Source of the DNA: Myrica gale
Taxonomy: Eukaryota > Streptophyta > Magnoliopsida > Fagales > Myricaceae
DNA: 64,000 nucleotides
Direction: 5' to 3'
Assembly: GCA_963930655.1 (NCBI GenBank)
Contig: OZ005601.1
Coordinates: 10,784,001 to 10,848,000 of the forward strand
Shown here: positions 56,666 to 64,000 of the stretch, one piece after another
Layout: every line of letters starts with the position of its first letter
How positions within the stretch are numbered: position 1 is the first letter of the stretch
Made by a program: the position numbers and the translations under genes
The notes under the pieces: model-generated
The model's database searches: none
The model's input: the letters and a program-made list of their open reading frames with translations, nothing else
What the model was told of the DNA's origin: nothing

Positions 56666-58304
56666 ATGGGGTCCTTATTGCTTGGCCAGATTAAGCTGCA
56701 AGCATCTTCTTTTCTACAAGACAAGTACAAAACTGCTAGGCTGGCCTTCACTGATGTTACTGAAGCTGAACTGTAAGCCTTTTTCTCCTTTTTTTTTTTT
56801 GTTGACTTCATCATAGTCGATGTAGACGCAGAACAGTAAGAGAGTTAATGATTTTGTGTATAACTCAGAGAGTTAATGATGTTCTTCAATACTAAGAGAA
56901 ACATGCATATATATTATGCAAATATATATAGGCCATGAATCCATACATACATACATATATTTCTTGCTCGTAGAATTAACGGCCTACAACCAATTAATCC
57001 AACAAGTGCAACCAATTAATCCAACAAGTGCAAGGAAAAGCTTAATGATTAATTGACATCCATATTAGAATTTCACTCTTCATGTGCATTAATGGTATAT
57101 GAAGGCCGGTGAAATTGATAATTTCTTGTAGTTCGATTTTCAAGTAATTAATAGTTGCTGATTCGTCTACTGTGCACTGTGTTGAGATATGAGATTGATG
57201 TTCTGTTCATCAAGGTTGGCTGAAGAAGCAACAAATAATGAGCCACGTAGTCCTGATGCTAGAACCATGGCTAGAATAGCTGAAGCGTCTTTTGAGATAG
57301 ATGATTATTGGAGAATTGTTGATGTTCTTCACAGAAGGTAAGCCGTAGGTTGTGCTTTTACTTCGGCCTAGAAATGTTCCATTGTTAAAAGCCCATTGCT
57401 TGAGCTTGTTACGAGCGATATATGTATATATTGCAGGTTCTATAGCATTGATTGGAAGCGATGGAGACAATCGTACAATTCACTGGTACTACTTGAGTTC
57501 TTACTAACCCATGGTCCCGAAGATTTTGCTGAAGAATTCCAACGAGATACTGGGGTTATTGAAGTGCTTGGAACATTTAACCACAAAGATGAAAAAGGGT
57601 AATTACTAGACTAAAATCCATTGTTTTCTCTGGTAAAATGCAAATACCAATAGGTATACATGTCATTCTCATGAAATCGATCCTGTAATTTCCCGGTGGT
57701 TGATGTTAGGTTCAACTGGGGTGTCTACATGCAAAAGAAATCAAACGGGATACTTAAACTTCTTGGAGGAGGAGAGACATTCAAAGCAGCGCGTCTTAAG
57801 GCGCTCAGAATAACAAAAGAAATCCAAGGCTTCGGAGGTTCAATCAGTAGTCCTTCTCCTTCATCTTCCACTGCCTCGTCGTCCTCTGAAGCGTCAAGGT
57901 CTTCATCATTTTTCTCACCGTGTTCCTCCGCAAGTCCCATATGGAATTATGAAAATGAGCTAAGCAAACCTCATGAATTGTCCTTGCTTGCGAAAGATTT
58001 CTCGGGATGTTATTCAGGAGAAGGAATATGTGACCAAGAGAGGACTGCTTTCAAAGCTACAGTCAGCAATAATGTTGAAGGACACCTTTGGGATTGCCCT
58101 GGAATTCAAGAAACGGGCTTACTTGATTCTCGTGAAGATGAAGATTATGAAAAAGTGGGTGGTTTTATCAACGGAATTTGCTCGAAGCTGGCCGGCACTA
58201 GTCATTCAACAGGTAATGACGGGAAAGTTGGATTTCGGAGTGCTTCTGATGCTGGGAGGAAGATGAAGAAGAAATTCGATCGCCAGCATTCCCTTTGGTA
58301 TTGA
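56666..58304 (+). CDS. ENTH-domain (epsin-like) protein
   Basis: 328 residues from exons 56666-56772, 57215-57337, 57437-57598 and 57710-58304 (TGA), all GT-AG. Residues 1 to about 160 are an ENTH domain: LGQIKLQASSFLQDKYKTAR, LAFTDVTEAELLAEEATN, FEIDDYWRIVDVLHRRF, WKRWRQSYNSLVLLEFLLTH, GPEDFAEEFQ and GFNWGVYMQKKSNGILKLL. ENTH domains bind phosphoinositides and help form clathrin-coated vesicles. The remainder is Ser-rich and acidic, with no NPF or obvious clathrin box seen, so it is a short epsin-like protein rather than a full epsin. At3g23350 is the syntenic Arabidopsis ENTH/VHS gene by memory. Looks intact. Confidence 0.93.
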
Positions 58305-58888
58305 GAAAGTCATGTCCATATGAAAAAAATTTGTCCTGATTCATCTCATATATATTAGGGTGCACACAATATTGTTATCATACAGAGGATATTGGGTTTG
58401 CAATAAAGAAGTTACCTAAGATCCTATGCAACCACTAGGTCATAACAGTCTTGTTCTGGCGTCAACTAGCTTTTGTGTTAGCTTGCCTGTGAGCCAAAGC
58501 GTCTTTTCTAAGTTTTAATTCTGATTAACTTTCAAGTATTTCGTTTTCTCTTTCTGGGTCATTTTTTATTCCTTTATTAATGCGCGCATCGTCATTTTTG
58601 TTTTCTTTTGATGATAAAGAGTGAATCAATTTGCTGTTACTTAGAAAAAAAGAATTAATTTGCTATTAGGCTTTGCGTTCTTATTGACTTACATATCAAC
58701 TCCTTGGAGCTTCAAAAAAAAAAGATCATGGTTTGAGCCAGCAGACAATGATGTACAACAAGTGATAAACCTGAGCCCAGAAGGCTGGTCAGAACTCAGA
58801 AGTCACTTTTTTTGCAAACCCAGGGTTGCCATGTTAACAAAATTAAAAGGATTAATTTCATAGTAATTAGGGATGCGAATTTTCTACA
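58305..58888 (+). other. ENTH gene 3' flank
   Basis: Probable 3' UTR and spacer, no further gene seen before the tRNA remnant. Confidence 0.5.
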
Positions 58889-59145
58889 CGTGAGCAGCAG
58901 GATTCGAACCAGCGCGGGCAGAGCCGACATGATTTCTAGTCGATAACTAGGGCTATAAAACCGAAAATTTGGTCCGATTTTTAGACCAGATTTCCGGTTG
59001 TACATAAATGCATTTTTTTTTCATTTTTTTAGGTTAATTTCGAATGGGGAAGGGCATGTCAAAATGGAGAGTTTTAGTTTAGGTTAAAACTAAACTTTTT
59101 AAGTTTGTAATTTATATTAAAAATATATATTTTTATTTATTTATA

Positions 59146-59578
59146 GGGAAATTTGCTTTTTAGTCCTTAGATTTTAACCCATTTTCATTTTTAGTCATGA
59201 ATTTTAGAGGGTCAAAATTTTAGTCCTTAAACTTTCATCTTAGTAAAATTTAGTCCTTCTGTCAGTCTGCCGTCAGTTTGCCGTCAAATTTGTACCGGTC
59301 GACCGGTATATGAAGCGGTCGACTGCTACATGAAGCGGTCGACTGCTACATGAAGCGGACGACCGCTACATGTACCAGTCGACCGCTCACTTTCAAAACA
59401 TATATCCGGTCGACCGCTTCAAAATTGGCGGTCGACTGGTACAAAAATTGACGGCAGACTGACGGAAGGACTAAATTTTACAAAGATAAAAGTTCAAGGA
59501 CTAAAATTTTGAAGGTTGAAAGTTAAGGACTAAAATTAAAAAGGGCCCAAAAGCTAAGGACTAAAAAGCAAATTTCCC
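59146..59578. mobile_element. Mutator-type MITE nested in the hAT element
   Basis: 433 bp. The ends GGGAAATTTGCTTTTTAGTC and their inverted copy extend further through CCTTAG and AATTTTAG words. The 9-bp duplication TTATTTATA is perfect (59137-59145 and 59579-59587). The centre holds a 20-bp array at 59291-59390. Youngest layer of the three-deep nest. Confidence 0.92.
59291..59390. repeat. 20-bp tandem array with GTCGAC cores
   Basis: Five units of 20 bp; the three central ones read TGAAGCGG(T/A)CGACYGCTACA, the outer two are variants. Each has a GGTCGAC-type core, itself a palindrome. Further single GGTCGAC words follow at about 59408-59440. Confidence 0.85.
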
Positions 59579-59723
59579 TTATTTATATTAATAAATGCGG
59601 TCTGGTCCGGTTTTCAAAATGTCTAGACCGACCGGATTTACAAAAACAAGACTAGACTGGACCGCAAATTCGGTCCGGTCCGGTTTTATTCAGCCCTACC
59701 GATAACTACTCCGGAATGCTCAC

Positions 59724-61223
59724 TGGTGCTTAATTGAGGTGATATTTTCTATTTTGTAAGTCTTAAGCCTTTCAAGCTTAAAATTGATATTTTTTCATGT
59801 TTTATTTTATTTTATTTTAAAAAAGTGATCCATCATTTTGCAACCTAATATTTGGTAATTACCACCGTTGGATTCATTTTTGAAAAATTCAGTTTAGATC
59901 CTAACAACACTTAGAGGGGGTGAATACGTATTTTTCCTCTAATTAACAAAATTAATAACAATTTTAAAAATGTTATAAAATTGTTCAGCCTGGATATGCA
60001 TAATAATCAACTCAATCAACAAATAGGCAGCGGAAAATTAAATAAACTTCAATCACACAAAGAGACAAGAAATTGGTGACAAGGTGGAAAACCTTTGAAA
60101 CATCATTCAAAGGAAAAATCATTCCGAGCTAGCAGCCACCTAGAATCCACTAAGAAGAAAACCTTACAAACAGTGATTTAGACACAGGCAACCCTAGTTG
60201 CTTGACTCTGGCAACCTTAATGTAATAATCTAAGCCTCCTTGCTTAGACCCGCTCCGTGCGGCATTTCCCTCATACCTTTGAGGTTCTTCTTATGGATTC
60301 TTCACCGAACACTCTTGTTCTTCAGCACACCTTCAACACCATAAAGGTTACAAATCTATTTGATGGAAGAATAGAGAAAAACTCATAAATCTTGAAGCAC
60401 AAATCTTCTGGGGTTTTTCTCTCAAGGAATGAGGCACAAGTATGCTCAATGGAAGCCTCAATTAGGTTTTAGACGACCTCCCTCGAAACCTAGTAGGGTT
60501 TCCCTTGGTTTCACAAGGAAAGTTCAAAAATTCAATAATTTTTAAAATTCGTCCGAGTGTTCGTCAAACGCTTATGTTTCTGCCTGAAATTTTAACTGAG
60601 CGTTCGCACGCTTGTCAAATGCTAGTCAAACGTGATGATTCTGTCTGAATTTTTTTTCAAGGGCGCTCGAGCTCTTGTTGAACGCTGGTTGAACGTGATG
60701 AATACTTCGGATAGACCATCAACTCTAACTCTTGAACAAATATGAGGACAAAAAGTACAACTCGATCAAGACATATTTTGACACTAAATTTTGCCAATAC
60801 AAAAATACACTAACAATTTTATTACCTTTGATTGACTAAATTTTGTCCTCTGTATATTATTCTCAAGACACCACTTTATTTGTAGTTTTGCAAGGACCAC
60901 TTTTCAAAGGCACTCTAGGCCCAATCATCAAAGTTTTGATTTCAAATACGTTTTAGATATTCTTCACCTTTTGTGATATTATCATAAATTCAATTATAAG
61001 AATTGATGTGATATTAGATTATCAGATATTTAAGTTTAAATCTTAAATATATTGATCTAAATTTTTTAAACAAAACCATTGTCTCTCATCTCTTCATATT
61101 ATTTTTCAATTATACATTGTGTTTATCTTTTCTTTCACAATTGATCTAGCTAGTGAGGTGCAAAATCTCAAATCTGAAATTCAAGAATATAATTTTCTCA
61201 TCAAATTTTAAAAAGCCATGAGA
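59724..61223. other. spacer with an old LTR-like repeat fragment
   Basis: No gene seen. About 59895-60760 carries words (TTAGAGGGGGTGAATACG, GGTGACAAGGTGGAAAACC) that I associate with antisense LTR-type retrotransposon remains in plants. No paired ends or coding parts are visible, so it is at most a broken, old fragment. Near 60550-60710, AAACGCT/GAACG words recur. Confidence 0.3.
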
Positions 61224-61231
61224 GTCATGTG

Positions 61232-61695
61232 CAGGACCGACTCAAGGGTAAGGAAACTTAGGTTGTGGTCTAAGGCCTCACCCTGAGCAAGGCCCCATAA
61301 AAACAAAATAATTTTTTAATTTTTTTGTGTTGTAGATGACAAAATAAAAAGACAATTGAGTTAAGAAAAAAAAAAGAATGGTAAGATGCAATCTTTTAAT
61401 ATTTTTTAATCATAAGTGGACTGATATATTTCTTTCAGACTTCCTAATCTCTTTTTAGATATTTCTGAACTTTACTCAAAGAGAAAAAATGCCTTGTAAA
61501 TTTCTTAATTATTCTAATCATGAGGTCTTGATGTCATGTATGAGGGCCTCATAAAAAACAATTAATTGGGCCTTTGAATATTTTATGTTAATTTTCAGAT
61601 AATTTTAAATATTTTATATTAAATTTTATATAATATATAAAAAAGCCTAATAATTTATTAGGCCTTAAGCCCCCATTTGGTTTGAGCCGGCCCTG
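61232..61695. mobile_element. hAT-type MITE
   Basis: 464 bp, ends CAGGACCGACTCAA and TTTGAGCCGGCCCTG (inverted, with small differences), perfect 8-bp duplication GTCATGTG at 61224-61231 and 61696-61703. AT-rich, noncoding. The CAGGGCCGGCTC end style is common among plant hAT MITEs and differs from the TAGGG group here. Confidence 0.88.
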
Positions 61696-61703
61696 GTCAT
61701 GTG

Positions 61704-62007
61704 GTATATATGGATAGCACTTTACCTTTCTGATACCTAGCTAGTACAAACAATTACAGTGTACCATATATACCATATAATATTTGAATACATAGTAGAA
61801 ACAATATGTTTCATGCCTCCTTCCCCCTCTTCAAATCCTTCGAAAATTTATTATTCTAATCTACTCTCTAGCACGCTAATACAATCAGAAATTTCCATTC
61901 TATACGCGCTATATATAAGAAAAAAATTGTTATAGCTTTATAGAACTGAAATTAGTTTTGGAAGGAAACTGTAATCAACTCTCACATTACCCTCTTCTTA
62001 ATTCTTT
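61704..62007. other. short spacer, nothing assigned
   Basis: AT-rich spacer between two transposons; nothing further seen. Confidence 0.5.
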
Positions 62008-62526
62008 GGGGTAAACTCATAGTTAGCCCCCTATGTTTGGGCAAAAATCAAGTTGTTACCCTTATTTTCAATCCAACAATTTGAGACTCATAACTTTCAA
62101 AACCTATCAATCTTCGACCCCGTCTAAATCAGGCGTTAAGTCCGACGAAAATTCATGCAAAATGATCAAAATGCCCCTCCAAGGCTAAATTTTAAAAAAT
62201 AAATAAATAATATAATTTTAAGAAATAAATTAAAAATATATTATTGAAATCGAGTTTCAATATAGTTTTTTTTTTAAAAAGATTAATTTTAAAAAAAAAT
62301 ATCATTTTTTATTTTTAATGATTTTTAAAAATATTTTTAGTAATTTTATTTTGGATGGGTATTTTGATCATTTTTCATGCTTTTCCGTCTGATTTAACGT
62401 CTAATTCAGACGGGGGCTAAGATTGATAGGATTTGAAAGTTACGGATCTCAAATTGTTGAATTGAAAAATAAGGGTAACAACTTGATTTTTACCCAAATA
62501 TAGGAGGCTAACTATGATTTGATCCC
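62008..62526. mobile_element. Mutator-type MITE with long inverted ends
   Basis: 519 bp. The left end GGGGTAAACTCATAGTTAGC and right end (GCTAACTATGATTTGATCCC) are inverted copies, and pairing continues through CAAGTTGTTACCCTTATTTT-like sequence and TCAGACGG words, about 150 bp on each side. Perfect 9-bp duplication TAATTCTTT (61999-62007 and 62527-62535). Noncoding, AT-rich centre. Confidence 0.9.
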
Positions 62527-62845
62527 TAATTCTTTTCTTTTAATTTCTTTTTATTTTCCAACTTTTGAAGGTCAGATGATCTGTATCTTTCTGCCACCCC
62601 TAGCTACCACGAATGCACGTCTCCATGTCCTTCCAGCAGCTCACACTTCCGCCATCACCACTAGTGCCGATCTCCTACGTCCTACGAATGTCAGGCGTCG
62701 CCATATTCAGGATACGGAAGCCTTTAATTAATTGTATATTCTCTCACCTCCTCATCTTCTTATCTACTATATTTCCTTGTAGAAGTAGTACGTTCCGTTT
62801 TTCTCCGTGAAAAAGCGCCAAATTTGATGTTGCATGCGTATGTAC
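62527..62845. other. short spacer
   Basis: Mixed spacer with no supported gene. Confidence 0.45.
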
Positions 62846-62963
62846 TAGGGGTGTCCAAAATACCGGCCGGACCGGCCGAACCGGCCAACCCGGACCGAAC
62901 CGGACCGGTTTTAACTCAAATCGGTGAAATTTTGTGAAACCGGGTTGACCGGACCGGAAAACC

Positions 62964-63025
62964 GGTGTACTCCGGTCCGGTTCCGGGTTACCCCCATGAA
63001 AACCCGGGACCGGACCGGAGTATAC
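62964..63025. repeat. imperfect palindrome near hAT left end
   Basis: GGTGTACTCCGGTCCGG faces CCGGACCGGAGTATAC around GGGTTACCCCCATG. Nearly the same structure is found at 7033-7095 in the hAT MITE. Confidence 0.75.
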
Positions 63026-63287
63026 TTCTCCAAACCGGTCCTTACCGAAAAAAAAACCAACACTCGGTCCACCCAGACCCCTCGGTTCGCGCAGCACAGC
63101 CACAACCCTAATGTTTTTACCTCAAAACGTGCGTTTAAGTTAGGGCTGTGGCTGCTTAGACAAAAAAAAGTTAGGGCTTTCTTTAAACCCTTCGGCCTTC
63201 GGTCTCTTCTCTCTCCCCGTCTCCCGCCGCAGTACCGCACACCCTTCTTTTCTCTCCCGCACCTCGCATTCTCCCGCAGCTCCTTAC

Positions 63288-64000
63288 ATGACTCTCACAG
63301 CGCACTTTGTTGATAATAATTGGAAGTTGTGCAAAAGGATTCTAAACTTTTGTCAAGTTCCTAATCATAAGGGGGAAACAATTGGGAAGTATGTGGAGGC
63401 TTGCTTACTAGATTGGGGTATTGATAGAATCTTTTCTGTTACAGTTGACAATGCCTCTTCTAATGATGGTGCAATTCATTTTCTGAGAAGGTTTTTGAAG
63501 GATAATTTATTAGATGACATGTATCTTCATATGAGATGTTGTGCGCACATTCTTAACCTTGTTGTTTGTGAGGGATTAAAGGATTGTGATGAGTCTATTG
63601 TGAAAGTCCGGAACGCAGTGAGGTATGTGAGATCATCTCCATCAAGGTTGGAGAAATTTAAGGTTTGTGTTGATTATATGAAGATTGGTACAAAGAAATT
63701 GGTTTCTCTTGATGTGTCAACTAGATGGAATTCAACATATCTCATGTTGGAGAGTGCAGAAAAGTTTCAAGCAACTTTTCTAAGACTAGAGACTGATGAT
63801 TCTTCCTTTAGTCGTGCAATGTGTGCGGGAGATGAACTTGGACCTCCCACGAGGGAGGATTGGGAGAAGATAAGAGTTTTTGTTATGTTTTTGAAGGTCT
63901 TCTTTGATGCTACTGTCAAAATTTCTGGGTCATTGTATGTGACATCAAACATATTCTTCCCTGAGCTTTGTCAAATTCAGTCACATTTGATTAGAATGTC
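63288..64000 (+). CDS. hAT transposase (RICESLEEPER-like), partial
   Basis: Open for 237 codons to the window edge. Motifs of Ac-type hAT transposases: TLTAHFVDNNWKL, ILNFCQVPNHKGETIGK, the second catalytic Asp in TVDNASSNDGAI, the CCAHILNLVV insert motif, STRWNSTYLML and the ISGSLYVTSNIFFPELCQI region. The BED zinc finger and the segment with the first catalytic Asp (usually about 250 residues) are missing. The sequence before ATG 63288 looks like leader, and the frame already reads Ser-Tyr before that ATG. So this copy probably carries an internal deletion joining leader to mid-gene; an unusual intron is the alternative. Confidence 0.88.
   Translation, partial: MTLTAHFVDNNWKLCKRILNFCQVPNHKGETIGKYVEACLLDWGIDRIFSVTVDNASSNDGAIHFLRRFLKDNLLDDMYLHMRCCAHILNLVVCEGLKDCDESIVKVRNAVRYVRSSPSRLEKFKVCVDYMKIGTKKLVSLDVSTRWNSTYLMLESAEKFQATFLRLETDDSSFSRAMCAGDELGPPTREDWEKIRVFVMFLKVFFDATVKISGSLYVTSNIFFPELCQIQSHLIRM

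Larger units (their letters stand above)
58948..59698. mobile_element. hAT-type element inserted in the tRNA-Ser-like gene
   Basis: 751 bp, ends TAGGGCTATAAAACCG and CGGTTTTATTCAGCCCTA, flanks TCGATAAC (58940-58947) and CCGATAAC (59699-59706), 7 of 8 identical. GGTCCGG motifs lie near both ends, as in the 55015 elements. It has been interrupted by a Mutator-type MITE at 59146-59578, leaving about 310 bp of its own sequence. No transposase. Confidence 0.88.
58889..59723 (-). pseudogene. tRNA-Ser(AGA)-like gene split by a hAT element
   Basis: Read on the minus strand, 59723-59699 gives the 5' half (acceptor GTGAGCA, then CCGGAGTAGTTATCGG) and 58947-58889 gives the 3' half (GTTATCGACTAGAAATCATG, variable arm GGCTCTGCCC, T arm GGTTCGAATCC, acceptor TGCTCAC plus G). 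The two acceptor strands pair perfectly over 7 bp. The anticodon loop CTAGAAA holds AGA. The 8-bp duplication GTTATCG(G/A) of the hAT element falls in the D-loop region. Compared with plant tRNA-Ser, about six bases (GGCATG) before the anticodon loop are missing and one T-stem pair is broken, so it is dead even apart from the insertion. Confidence 0.85.
62846..64000 (+). mobile_element. hAT transposon, 5' end and coding part, runs off the window
   Basis: Left end TAGGGGTGTCCAAAATACCGG, matching the 12-bp end of the MITE at 6817 at most positions. The first 200 bp are dense in CCGGACCGG motifs, then comes a palindrome at 62964-63025, a pyrimidine-rich leader (about 63180-63285) and transposase sequence. 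The right end and target duplication are outside; the left 8 bp would be GTATGTAC. Confidence 0.85.

Noticed and set aside
59291-59390. 20-bp repeat array as a CRISPR-like array
   Set aside because: There are no unique spacers between units, and it sits inside a plant MITE.
59895-60760. Complete retrotransposon
   Set aside because: Only faint LTR-like words are visible, with no paired ends or coding parts; listed as a low-confidence old fragment only.

Overview
The window is nuclear DNA of a flowering plant, most likely a woody rosid eudicot. The evidence is many short introns with GT-AG ends, AT-rich introns and spacers, plant-only gene families (PMT methyltransferase, PPR-DYW, plant NDR kinase, plant CKL kinase, EAR zinc finger) and a dense load of plant transposons. 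The species cannot be named from the sequence.

Genes, all on +: the 3' part of a PMT-type methyltransferase (2-3748); an NDR-type AGC kinase of 13 coding exons (12930-28291); a splicing factor SF3B5 copy with one inserted base (29652-32308); a decayed PPR-DYW gene (33331-35749); a casein kinase 1-like (CKL) kinase of 14 exons (42342-47323); a one-finger C2H2 EAR repressor (53416-54030); and an ENTH-domain protein (56666-58304). Apart from the zinc finger, the order PMT, NDR kinase, SF3B5, PPR, CKL, ENTH is, from memory, that of Arabidopsis At3g23300-At3g23350. This is therefore a conserved block stretched by transposons. These genes do not form a pathway; the link is ancestry.

Mobile DNA fills most of the rest. 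Two antisense L1-type LINEs sit in introns of the NDR kinase: an older 5'-truncated copy (15772-18846) and a whole copy with both ORFs open and a 14-bp target duplication (19491-25097). A different, RNase H-bearing LINE (about 36020-39970) follows the PPR pseudogene and carries an unidentified 786-bp poly(A) retroposon. There are three tRNA-derived SINEs, at least four Tourist-type MITEs with TAA duplications, three Mutator-type MITEs with perfect 9-bp duplications plus one decayed one, and several hAT elements with 8-bp duplications. Many of the hAT elements are packed with GGTCCGG-type motifs. The window ends inside a hAT element with a transposase that has lost its N-terminal part.

The most unusual spot is 58889-59723. 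A tRNA-Ser(AGA)-like gene on the - strand is split by a 751-bp hAT element, which is itself split by a 433-bp Mutator-type MITE carrying a 20-bp array. I found no wholly new system. The best leads are this nested insertion, the intact LINE with an ATGA ORF1/ORF2 junction, a stem-loop shared by two hAT elements 55 kb apart, and a near-identical tandem duplication that breaks at the edge of a hAT element.
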